This document shows, one piece after another, positions 1 through 11,815 of a DNA stretch of 64,000 nucleotides (the first letter of the stretch is position 1; the number at the start of each line of letters is the position of its first letter). Source of the stretch: Prescottella defluvii (lineage in GTDB: Bacteria > Actinomycetota > Actinomycetes > Mycobacteriales > Mycobacteriaceae). The notes below the pieces were generated by a model that saw nothing but the letters and a program-made list of their open reading frames with translations, was not told the DNA's origin and did not search any database. A program made the position numbers and the translations under genes. The stretch spans positions 4,607,872 to 4,671,871 of the forward strand of contig CP121458.1 of NCBI GenBank assembly GCA_029690005.1, written 5' to 3'.

Positions 1-3000
1 CCAGCACCCGGCGCTGCCACAGCGCGTAGTCCGCGTACTGCACCGCGAGGGGCGCCCAGCCGGGCTCCTCGCCGCGGACGCGGCTCGTGTACGCGGTCAT
101 CACGTCCCGAGCCAGCGGCAGCGTCGAGACGCCGTCGGCGCTGATGTGATGCACGACGAGGACGAGCAAGACATCGTCGTCGGCCACCCGCAGCAGCCGG
201 CCCCGCACGGGACGTCCGCGGTGACGTCGAAGCCGCCGGCGACCACCTCGGCGACCGCGTCCTGCAGCGCGGCCTCCCCGGGCACGGTGACCGGGTCGAG
301 GTCGAGCGGAACCCGGTCCGCCGACACGATCACCTGGTGCGGCCCGTCCTCCGACTGCGGGAAGAACGTGCGCAGCGACTCGTGGCGGCCGAGCACGTCG
401 CCGATCGCGGCCCGCAGCGCGGGGACGTCGAGACGGCCGGTCAGCCGCACCACGAGCGGAATGTTGTACGCGGGCGACGCCGGATCGAACTGGTTGAGGA
501 ACCGACATGCGCTGCTGCGCGAGCGAGAGCGGGAGCTCCGCCGGGCGCGGTCCGGCGATCAGCGCGGGACGGTCGTCCTCGTGGCGGGCCCGGTCCACTC
601 GCACCGACAGCGCGGCGACGGTGGGCGCGTCGAACAGTTCCCTGACACCGATCCTGGTGCGGCGCAGCTCGTTCACCCGGGCGACGACGCGGGTGGCACT
701 GAGCGAGTTGCCGCCGAGGTCGAAGAAGTCGTCCTCGGCTCCGACACCGACGATGCCGAGGACGTCGGCGAACACGTCGGCGACGATCGCTTCGGTCCGG
801 GTGCGCGGCTGGACGAACTCACGGGTCGGGAACACCGGTTCGGGCAGCGCCCGGGTGTCCACCTTCCCGGACGGCGTCAGCGGGAGGGCGTCGACCACCG
901 TGACGACCGACGGCACCATGTATTCGGGAAGCCGGCCACGTGCGTGGACGACGACGTCTCTCGGGTCGACGGCCTGCCCGGACGTCGGCACGATGTACGA
1001 GACCAGCGCGTCGGCGCCACCGCCGCGGTGCCCGACCGTGACCGCGACGTCGACATCGGGATGCGACGCCAGGACCGCGTCGACCTCCCGCAGCTCGATC
1101 CGGTGTCCGCGCACCTTGACCTGGAAGTCGGTGCGGCCGAGGTATTCGAGTGAGCACTCGAGTCCGTTCGGCTGCCAGCGCACCAGGTCGCCGGTGCGGT
1201 ACATCCGGCTGCCGTCGGAGGCGTACGGGTCGGCCACGAACCGCTCCGCCGTGAGCGCCGCGCGATGGTGGTAGCCCCGCGCCAGGCCCTGCCCGGTCAC
1301 GTACAGCTCCCCCGCGACCCCGACCGGGACCGGGTGCAGCCGCCGGTCGAGGACCCGGACGCCGGTGCCGCGCACGGGTGCGCCGATCGACACGGTCTCG
1401 TCCGGGACCATCGGTCCGTAGTGGGTGGCCATGATGGTCGACTCGGTGGGTCCGTACGCGTTGAACATCGCGCGTCCCGGTGCCCAACGTCGTACCAGCG
1501 CAGCGTCGCACGCGTCACCACCGACGACGACCACGCGGACGTGCTCGAGCCCCGCCGGTTCGACGGTTGCCAGCGCGCCGGGCGTCACGAACGCGTGGGT
1601 CACCCGCTGTGCGCGGAGGACCTGCGCGAGTTCCTCGCCGCCGTACACACCGACCGGAACGACGACCGTCGTCGCCGCTCCCCCGACGGCCATGAGCAGC
1701 TCGAGGATCGAGGCATCGAAGCTGGGCGACGCGAAATGCAGTACCCGCGAGGAGGAGTCGACACCGTAGTGGCTCTGCTGTTCGGCCACGAACGCAGCCA
1801 GTCCGACGTGTGTGACCACCACGCCCTCGGGCACACCGGTGGAGCCGGATGTGTCAGATCATGTACGCCGGGTGCTCGGGGCGCAGCGGCCGCAGACGGT
1901 CGGCATCCGTGATCAGGGCCCCGGAATGCTCGGAGAGCCCGGACAGGACGTCGCCGTCGAGGACGGTCCACGCCACCGTGTCGGGCAGCGCGTCCCGGTG
2001 TTCGCCGACGGTGATGCCGACGCGCACACCGGAATCGGTGAGCATGTGGGCGATCCGCTCGGCGGGATAGGTGGGATCGACCGGTAGGAAGGCCGCACCG
2101 GTCTTGGCGACAGCCCACACCGCGGACACCGACTCGACCGAACGCGCCAGCGCGAGCGCGACGAACGACTCGGGTCCGACCCCACGATCGATCAGCGCCC
2201 GCGCCAACCGGTTCGAGCGATCGTCGAGTTCGGCGTAGGTCACCGCCCGGTCGCCCTCGATCAGGGCGGTCGTGCCGGGGTCGGCGGCGGCGTCGGCGAG
2301 CAGGTCCGGCAGCAACCGCACCGGCACCGGGTCCGCTGCCGCGGACAGGCGCGCCGATCGCTCGGCGGCGCCGAGCATTTCGATGTCGCCGACCGGTACG
2401 CCGGGTCCGAGACCGCGGCGGTGAGAAGCCGCACGAACCGATCCGCGAATCCCCGGGCGGTGGACGCGTCGAACAGGTCGCACGCGTAGGTGAAGGTCAC
2501 CCGCGCTCCCGCACCGGCCCCGTTCGTGTCCACCCGTTCGGCGACCTCGACCTGGAGGTCGAACTTGGCAATGCCGAAATCGAGTTCCTCCGAGGAGATC
2601 TCGACGTCGGGAAGCGAGATCGAGTGCGGCTTCGGGCCCTCGAACGCGAGGACCACCTGGAACAGCGGGTGATGCGCGGTCGACCGCGCCGGACTGATGA
2701 CCTCGACCAACTGCTCGAACGGCACGTCCGCGTGCGCGTACGCGGCAAGGTCGGTGCCGCGGACCTCGTCCATCAGATCGGCGAAGGACGCCGACGGCTC
2801 GAGCTCGGTGCGCAGGACCAGCGTGTTGACGAACATGCCGACCACATCGTCCAGCTCGCGTTCGCCACGACCGGCGACCGGTGTGCCGATCGAGACGTCG
2901 TCGGATCCGCTGAGCCGCGCGAGGAGCACCGCGAGCGCCGCGTGCAGCACCATGAAGGGTGTGGCGTTGGCGGCGCGGGCGAGGGCACACACCGCGTCGT

Positions 3001-6000
3001 AGACGTCCGCGCCGATCTCGGTGTCGACCTTGCCACCGACGTGGCTCGGGATCGCGGGCCGGATCCGGTCGGCGGGCAGCTCGAGCACCTCGGGCGCGCC
3101 GGCCAGTTCGGCGGACCAGTAAGAGATCTGCCGAGCGACCGTCGACTGCGGATCGTCCTCGGCGCCCAGCACCTGACGCTTCCACAGGGCGTAGTCGGCG
3201 TACTGCACCGGCAGCGGCTTCCATGCCGGCGCCTCGCCGCGAACCCGCGCCGAGTAGGCCTGCACCAGGTCGGCGGCGAGCACGTCCATCGACCACCCGT
3301 CGATGCTGATGTGGTGCACCACGACGACCAACACGTGGCTGTCCGCGCTCTCGCGCAGCAGCGTCACCTCGATCGGGATCTCGGCGGTGACGTCGAATCC
3401 CGAGGACACAGCCTCTCGAATGCGGTCGGTGAGGTCGGACCCGACGGCTTCACCGTGACCGAGTTCGTCGAGCGCCAACTCGTCGAGCGCCTCGCCCGTC
3501 GGCAGGATCCGCTGGTGCGGGCCGTCCACCGAGTCGGGGTAGACCGTGCGCAGCGACTCGTGCCGGTCGAGGATGTCGGCAACCGCGGCGACGAGCGCCT
3601 CGTGGTCGAGCGCACCGGTCATCCGCAGCGCCACTGCAACGTTGTACGCGGGTGATGCGGGATCGAACCGGTTGAGGAACCACATGCGAGACTGCGCCGG
3701 CGACAACGGGATCCGCGCGGGACGCGGTGCCGCCTCGAAGTGCCGGAACGGGCCCGCCCGCCCGGGACGTGTCGACCGCGGATGCGAGTCCGGCGACCGT
3801 GGGCGCGTCGAACAGCTCGCGCACCCCGAGGTGCACCCCGAACTCGGCGTTGACCCGGGCGAGCAGCCGGGTGGCCACCAGCGAGTTGCCGCCGAGGTCG
3901 AAGAAGTTGTCGGAAACGCCGATCGGCGCTTCGTGCCCGAGGACCTCCCGAACACCGCGGCCAGCGTGTACTCGGTGGGCGTGCCGGGCGCGATGTACTC
4001 GGACGTGCTCGCGAACTCGGGGACGGGCAGGGCCCGGCGATCGAGCTTGCCGTTCGCCGTCACCGGCAGCGCATCGAGCACGACCAGCGTGGACGGCACC
4101 ATGTACCGGGGCAGGACGGCGCCGACGGCGTCCAGCAGGTCAGCCTCACGCACCTCGGTGCCGTCGTGCGGGACGACGTACCCGGCGAGGTACTCCCCCG
4201 CGATCTCGTGGACGAGCAGCAGCACGACGGCTTGCGCGACGCCGGGCTGCGCGAGCAGTGCCGCCTCGATCTCGCCGAGCTCGATGCGCTGGCCGCGCAG
4301 CTTCACCTGGAAGTCGCTGCGCCCGATGTAGTCGAGTTCCCCGGCCGCGGTCCAGCGCACCACGTCACCGGTCCGGTACATGCGGGTGCCGGCCGTGCCG
4401 TACGGCGAGGCCACGAACCGGTCGGAGGTCAGATCGGGCCGACCGACGTAGCCGCGCGCCAGTTGTGCTCCGGCGAGGTACAACTCGCCGTCGACGCCCA
4501 CCGGGACCGGTCGCAGACGCGAGTCCAGGACGTAGACAGCGGTGTTCCAGACCGGCGCACCGATCGGAACCGTCGTCTCGCCGGCGCGGGTCTCGTGGTA
4601 GGTCACGTCCACCGACGCCTCGGTGGGTCCGTACAGGTTGTGCAGTTCGACGTCCGAGCGCTCGTGCACGCGGCCGACGGTGGTGGCCTGCAACGCCTCG
4701 CCGCTGGTGAAGATCCGGCGCAGCGACGGGCACCGACCGAGATCTGCGCCCGCGAGGAACGCGTCGAGCATCGACGGGACGAAGTGGATCGTCGTGACCG
4801 CGTGGTCGCGCACCACCCGCTCGAGATACTGCGGGTCGCGATGCCCGTCCGGCTCGGCGATAACCAGGTGGGCACCGACCTGCAACGGCCAGAACAGTTC
4901 CCACACCGACACGTCGAAGGTGACCGGCGTCTTCTGCAGCACCACGTCCGACGAGTCCAGCGGATACCGGCCCTGCATCCACAGCAGCCGGTTCACGATG
5001 CCGGCGTGCGGGACGGCGACCCCCTTGGGCCGGCCGGTCGAGCCGGACGTGAAGATCACGTACGCGGTGTTCCGGGGGCGCAGCGCGCCGCGTTCCTCCG
5101 CCGTCAGCGGTGCCGAATCGACGTGGTCGAGCACGAGGGTGTCCACCGCGATCACCGGCGCGGTGGCCGGCAGCGTGATCGCGGTCACCGAATCCGCCAG
5201 GACCAGAACGGGTTCCGACTGGAAGAGCACGTACCCCACGCGTTCCGCCGGCTGCGACGGGTCGATCGGCACGTACGCGCCGCCCGCGGCGACCACCGCG
5301 TGGATCGACACGAGCAGGTCGATCGAACGCGGCAGCGCGATGCCCACCGACGTCTCCGGGCCGACGCCGGCCGCGGCGAGGTACCGGGCCAGACGGTTCA
5401 CCCGTGCGTCGAAGTCCGCGTAGGACAGTGTGACGTCACCGAAGGACACGGCCGGCGCATCCGGGGTGCGCGCGACCTGTGCGCCGAACAACTCGACCAG
5501 TGTCGTCTCGGGGACCGGATGCTGCGTCGCGTTCCACTTCTCGACGACAGTGGCGTGCTCGTCGGCCGTCAGGACATCGATGTCGCCCACGGGCAGCGAC
5601 GGGTCGGCGACGATCGCGTCCAGGATCCGCACGAGCCGTGCGGCCAGCGTCGTCGCCTCGTCCGCCGTGAACGAGGACGGCCGATACCGCAGCGTCATGC
5701 GCATGTCCGGCAACGTCATCAGCGTGATCGGGTAGTGCGTGGCGTCGAGGCCCTGCAGGCCGCGCACCCGCATCCCGGCGATGTCGGTGTTCTCGTCGAG
5801 CCCGGCCCGCTCGATCGGGTACGACTCGAACACGGTCAGCGTGTCGAACAGGTTGCCGATCCCCGCGATCGCCTGGATCTCCGCGAGCCCGACGTGATGG
5901 TGGTCGAGCACCTCTGCCTGCTCACCCTGCAGCCGGGACAGCATCGCCCCGATCGGCTCCGTCGAGTCGGTGCACAGGCGCACGGGAATCGTGTCGATGA

Positions 6001-9000
6001 ACAGCCCGAGCGTCTCCTCGGCCCCGTCCAGCTGCGGGGGCCGTCCCGAGACGGTCGCACCGAACACGACGTCGTCTCGGGAGGTGGTGCGGGACAGCAG
6101 GATCCCCACGCCGCCTGGACCACGGTGTTGACCGTGACGCCGAGGGAGTGGGCGAGATCGGTGATCGTGTCGATCAGCGACGGCGCCGCGGGGACATCGA
6201 CCTCGATCGGAGCGTCGTCCGCTGCCGCGTCCGCCGTGGCGCCAGCGAGCAGGGTGGGCTCGGTGAACCCGTCGAGCGCGGTGCGCCACGCCTGCCGGGA
6301 CCGCTCGGTGTCCCGTGCGGCGAGCCACTGCAGGAAGTCGCGGTACGGCCGCGGTTCGGGCACGGCAGCAGCCGCGTCACTGGAGGCGTAGCGGACCAGG
6401 AGCTCGCGCACCAGCAGCGGCATCGACCATCCGTCGAGCACGATGTGGTGGTTGGTCACCGCGAACGCGTACTCGTCGGCGGCGAGCCGGACCAGCGTCG
6501 CCCGCAGCAGCGGCGGGCGGTCGAGTTCGAACCGGGCCGTCCGCTCCTCGTCGAAGATCCGGGACAGCTCACGGTCGCGCTCGGCGTCCGGCAGCTGTCG
6601 GAGATCGACCTCGTTCCAGGGAACCTCGCCGTGCGCGAGGACCAGCTGGACGGGCGCGCCGGAGTCGTCGTAGACGAACGCGGTCCGCAGGTTCGCATGC
6701 AGCTCGACCACCGCGTCGAGCGCCAACCGTAGGCGGGCCGCGTCGACGCGTCCGACCAGGTCCATCCGCAGTTGCGCGGTGTACACGTCCACGCCGTCCG
6801 CGACGAGACGCGCGTGGAAGAGCAGTCCCGCCTGCAGCGGCGAGAGGGACCACACGTCGCGCACCGCCGGATAGCGATGCTCCCACCGGTCGATCTCCGC
6901 CTGGGACACCGCGACCAGCGGAACGTCCGACGGGGCGAGCCCGCCGGCGCCCGGCAGGTCGGTGTGCGCGGCCAGGCCCTCGAGGGCCCGGCGCCACAGG
7001 TCGGCCAGCTCGGCCACGTCGGCGTCACCGAGTACGGCCGTCGGATAGGCGAACGTAGCGCTCAGGCGCGGCCCGTCGGGGCCGTCGGTGACCATCGCGT
7101 TGATGTCGACGGCAGCGCCGACGGCCATCGCGGACCCGCTGCGGGCAACGAGGTCCGGGGCCGAGGGATCCGGCAACCAACCAGTGGTGGCATCGATCGA
7201 CTGCCCGACACCCAGCCGGCCGAGGTAGTTGAAGCTGATCTGTGGACGCGGCCGGCCCGCGAGTTCGTCCCGCGTGTGCGGGTCGAGGTGCCGCAGCACG
7301 CCGAAACCCATGCCGCGGCTCGGAACCGCGAGCGTCTGTTCCTTGACGGCCTTGATCACCGCGCCGGCGTCCGGCCCGCCCGCGAAGGCGTCGCCGAGAT
7401 CGACGTCGGGCAGGGCCAGCCGCACGGGGAACGTGCTGGTGAACCAGCCCACGGTGCGGGCCAGGTCCGCGCCCGGCACCACATCCTCCTCGCGACCGTG
7501 CCCCTCGAGGGTGAGCAGGACCGACCGTTCGGGGACGCCGTGCTCGTGGCGCCAGTGCACGATCGCCATCGTCAACGCGGCGAGCAGTCCGTCGGCGGCA
7601 CCGCACCCGAACGCGTCGGGAAGGCGTCCGAGGACCGTATCCGTCACCGCCGCACCGAGTTCCACGTGGACGCGCGCGGTCGTTGCGATGGTATCGATGC
7701 GCGGGTCGAGCGGTCGCGCACCCACCAGGCGGTCGGGCCCGGCGAGGATCTCGCACCACCGGTCGAGTTCGTCGCGGTAGGCGCCGTCGACGCCCGCCTC
7801 CCGCAGTCCGTGGGCCCATCGCCGGAACGAGGTGCCCACCGCAGGCAGCTCGACCGGCGTGCCCGCGCAAACCTGTAGCCACGCCACCACGAAGTCCGGC
7901 ACGAGGACGCGCCACGAGACGCCGTCGACGACGAGGTGGTGTGCCACGACGAGCAGCCTGGCGCCGAGATCGCCGGCGTCGAGCCACACCACCTGCAGCA
8001 TCACCCCGGATCGGGGATCGAGACGCTTTGCGGCACGGTCACATTCGTCGATCACCGCGGACTCGAATGCTCGGGTACCCGGCGCGCTCGTCACCGTCAC
8101 CCGGGTGACCAGGTCCGCCGGATCGACGGCGCCGGGAGCCCGACGGTGAGCATCGGCTCGCCCTGCAGGTCCGACTCCAGGCGGCTGCGCAACATGTCGT
8201 GCCGGTCCACGACCGCGCGGACGGTGTCCGCCAGGCGTCGGTCGTCGATGTCGCCGGGGGCCGTGAGGAGCACCGACTGGTGGAAGTCGTCGAACGGCCC
8301 GCGGGCCGCCATCTCGTACATCACGGGCGTCAGCGGAACCTGTCCGATTCCGCCCCCCGGGAGCTCTTCCAACAGGTCCTGCGGCACGCTGTCGATCGGC
8401 ACGGACACCCGCGCGATCTCGGCCACGGTCTTGTGCTCGAACACTTCCCGCGCGGTGAATCCGAGCCCGGCGGCCCGCGCCCGGGAGACCAGCTGCATCG
8501 CCACGATGCTGTCGCCGCCGAGCGCGAACAGCGAGTCGTGCACGCCGACGCGGTCGAGGCCGAGCACCTCGGCGACGATGTCGGCGATGGCCTGCTCGGC
8601 GGGCGTCGACGGTGCGCAGTACTCCTCGGAATCGCTGCCGAACTCGGGCAGCGGCAACGCGCGACGATCCAGCTTTCCGGCGGGGGTCGCCGGGACGTGG
8701 TCGAGGCGCACGACGGCGGCCGGCACCATGTGCGACGGCACGATCCGCGCCACGCCCGCGACGACTGCGGCCGCATCGAACTCCGCGCCGGGTCCATCCG
8801 GACGTAGGAGACCAGCACCGGGCCAGCGGCCCGCTCGTGTGCGACGGTCGCCGCGAAGTTCACGCCGTCCTGATCGAGCAGCGCCGCGTCGATCTCCCCA
8901 GCTCGATCCGGAAACCACGGATCTTGACCTGGAAGTCGGACCGGCCCACGTACTCGAGTTCGTGCGCGGCCGTCCACCGCACCTCGTCGCCCGTGCGGTA

Positions 9001-11516
9001 CATACGGGTTCCGGGTTCGCCGAACGGATCCGCGACGAACCGGTCGGCCGTGAGCGCGCCGCGACGATGGTAGCCCGGGCCAGACCGGGGCCGGTGAGAT
9101 ACAGCTCGCCCACGACGCCGACGGGGACCGGACGCAGTTTGCGGTCGAGGACGAGTGCGCCGGCGCCCTGGATCGGACGCCCGATCGTGATCGGATCGCC
9201 CGGTGCGATTGGATCACCGGCGGTGATGACGATCGTCGTCTCGGTGGGACCGTAGCTGTTGGTGAACCGGCAGACGTCACCGAACCGCTCGACGAGGTCC
9301 GGCGTGCACACGTCGCCGCCGACGACGACGGCTTCGAGGTCGGTCAGTCCCCGCGGATCGACCGTGTTCATCAGCGTGGGTGCGGAGATGATGTGCGAAA
9401 CCCGCTGCCGACGAAGCAGATCCACGAGGTCGAGGCCGCCGTAGACGTCGGGCGGTGCCACGACCATCGTCGCCCCGGAGCTGAAGGCCTGGAGCATCTC
9501 GAACACGGAGGCGTCGAAACTGGCCGACGAGAACCGCAGCACTCGGGACTGCGGGCCGATGTTCAGTTCCGGGCGCGCGCCGGAGGCGAACGCGGACAGT
9601 CCTGCGTGCGTCACCAGGACGCCCTTCGGCAGTCCGGTAGAGCCCGACGTGTAGATCATGTAGGCGGTGTTCGCGATCCCGACAGGCGCGAGCCGGTCCG
9701 CGTCGGTGACCGGATCCTGCGAGAAGTGCTCGGCGGCAACACGGGTCACGTCATCGTCGACGACGATCCAGTCGGTGTCGTCGGGCAGTCCCGGCCGTTC
9801 GGAGGCGCACGTGAGTCCGATCGCGGCCCGCGAATCGGTGAGCATGTGGACGATGCGATCCGTCGGCAGCCCCGGATCGATCGGCACGAACGCCGCACCG
9901 GTCTTGGCGACCGCCCACATCGCGATCAACGCGTCCGTCGAACGGGGCATGCTGATCGCGACGAACGTCTCGGGACCGGCGCCACGCTCGATCAGCAACC
10001 GCGCCAACCGATTCGATGTCGTATCGAGGTCGCGATAGGTGAGCTCCCCGGTGACCGCCGCGATCGCGACGCTGTCGGGGTGGTTCTCGGCGCCGCGACG
10101 CAGCAGATGTGGCAGCAGCTGCGGCGGACAGGCGGCCGGGCCGAGGAGCGGCACCAGCGCGTCACGCTCATCGGCGTGCATCACGTCGAGGCCGGCGACC
10201 GCGGTGTCGGCGGACTCGGCGAAGGCAGCGAGGAATTCGAGGAAGCGCGCATGGTGAGCGTGCAGTTCCTCCGGTGCATAGAGATTGGGGTTCGCCTCGA
10301 AGTCGACGTGCGCTCCCTCGCCCGCGAGTGCGGGGTAGATGTTCACCGCGAGGTCTTCGACGGGGCCGGTGGTGAGGACGTGCAGCGTGCCGATGTCGTG
10401 CCCGAGGCGGATCTCCCCGTGGAACATCATGATGTTGACGGCGGGGCCGAAGAACCCTCGACGACCGCCGCCGACGCCGGCGTCACGCCGGATGTCCTCG
10501 TGCCGGTACCGCTGGTGGCGCAGGACGCCGGTCAGTTCCACCTGGACCCGACGCGCCAGCTCCGCACACGTGACACCCCCGCCGGTGTCGAGACGGATGG
10601 GCACGACGTTGGAGACCATTCCGCCCGAGCGGCGCAGTTTGGCGGTGGTCCGAGCCGAGACCGGCAGGCTGAGGACGACGTCGTCCTCGCCCGTCAGGCG
10701 GGACATGAATGCACCGACCGCGGCGACCACGATCGCGGCGAACGTGATGCCGTCGGACTCGGCCACCATCCGCCGCATCGCGGACTCCACGGCGGCCGGA
10801 AGCGGACCCGTCGCCCGCTGCGAGTGCGGCCCGACGTCGGCCGATCGACCCGCCAGGCTGATCGGGTGCGGCAGGTCCCGGGTGCGCTCGGCCCAGTACC
10901 CGCGGTCCGTCTCGAACCGCGACGACGTGCGGTATCTCGCCTCGTCCTCGCTGATCTCGCGGAGACCGTAGGCCTTCCACTCCGGAAGCTCCGCGCCCGT
11001 AACCGCAGTGGTGTACCGCTCCGCGGTCCGGTTCAGGAACGTCATGGCCCCGAACCCGTCGAGGGCGATGTGGTGGATGCGGGCGTACCAGTAGTAGTGC
11101 GAGTCACCGATCCGCAGGGTGGCGGATTCCACCAGCCTGTCCGTCAGGAGGTTCACCGGGGTGCTGTACTCGCGCCGCATCCACACCTGCGCTGCCGCAA
11201 CGGGATCGGGCTCGGAACGGAAGTCGAGATGCGTCGTCCGGTCGTTCACCGCGTAGTCGAGGGCCTGGTAGGGCTCACCGTCGATCTCCACGATCCGCAA
11301 CATGCCGGTGCCCAACTCGCGGGCCGCAGTCGCGCACGCCTCCGAAAGAGCATGGACGTCGAGATCGCCGACGATCTCGATGTACTGCGCGATCGCGATC
11401 GGGACGTCCTCGATCAGGTGCTGCGCGAACCAGATCCCGCGTTGTGCCGCGGACAGTGGTAACACGTCGCCGTCGGAAGCGATGACACCAGCGCCCGAAG
11501 CTCCAGCTCCGGTCAC
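1..11516 (-). CDS. Non-ribosomal peptide synthetase, 3' end outside the window
   Basis: Multimodular NRPS of which about 3,840 codons are visible. Reading from the start, the domains are C (residues 20-460, HHIALDG), A (475-925, YTSGSTG), T (LGGDS near 1002), E (1055-1505, with [15 protein letters not shown] and FNYLGR motifs), C (1555-1985, NHHIVLDG), A (1995-2500), T (LGGNS near 2542), C (2610-3040, HHISIDG), A (3080-3550), T (near 3600), and a C domain cut by the window edge (HHISADG). The second A domain gives the specificity residues DVWHFSLVDK by eye, which matches the known serine code. The first and third (about DAFIVGSIV and DALFVGAIM) I cannot assign. The E domain predicts a D-residue at position 1, and the next C domain should be of DCL type. 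The GTG at 11516 is chosen because TAGTAT lies 7 bases upstream (leaderless start). Frame breaks lie near 9068, 8893, 8790, 8105, 6112, 3945, 3755, 2405, 1855, 503 and 208; those checked at 9068 and 8893 are lost G/C-run bases. The product is unknown. Confidence 0.93.
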
Positions 11517-11523
11517 GGATCCG

Positions 11524-11529
11524 ATACTA
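11524..11529 (-). promoter_or_regulatory. -10 element of the NRPS promoter (leaderless start)
   Basis: TAGTAT on the minus strand fits the actinobacterial TAnnnT -10 consensus and ends 7 bases before the GTG at 11516. No good ribosome binding site lies between, so transcription probably begins at the start codon. No clear -35 is visible. Confidence 0.45.
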
Positions 11530-11775
11530 GTTCCATCCAATCCTGCGAAAACCGAGTTCGCAGAAATTCGTTCCGACCCCACGCAAAACGACCCTTCACG
11601 TCCAACCTCAGAGAGCAAAAACAAGCGACCGAAGAGCGGGAAGATCTCCAATGCCGGACGTGAGAGTATCGCGTCGGGAGCATCCACTCAGCGCGAATGC
11701 TCGTACTGGGCGAAATGCACGGTATGCGTGGACCTGGGAAGGGTGGCCGAGCCCGGTCCGAACAGTGTAGGACGC

Positions 11776-11808
11776 ACTGGACCCGGTCGCACGGCGACCA
11801 GGTCCAGT
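11776..11808 (-). terminator. Hairpin after the FadD15-like ligase
   Basis: ACTGGACC and GGTCCAGT form an 8-bp outer stem. After a single mismatch, GGTCGC and GCGACC extend it by 6 bp around a 3-base loop. It begins 8 bases past the ligase stop (11816, minus strand). There is no T-tract, as is usual in actinobacteria. The rest of the 11517-11815 gap holds only the NRPS promoter region. Confidence 0.6.
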
Positions 11809-11815
11809 GGGCGGC

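Noticed and set aside
4166-11462. Long plus-strand open frames opposite the NRPS
   Set aside because: The minus strand carries conserved C, A, T and E motifs throughout; the opposite frames have no recognisable domain.
11735-11770. GGAAGGGTGGCCGAGC looks like the 5' end of a tRNA-Ser or -Leu
   Set aside because: No matching acceptor 3' strand, anticodon arm or T-arm follows; the next bases form the ligase terminator hairpin.
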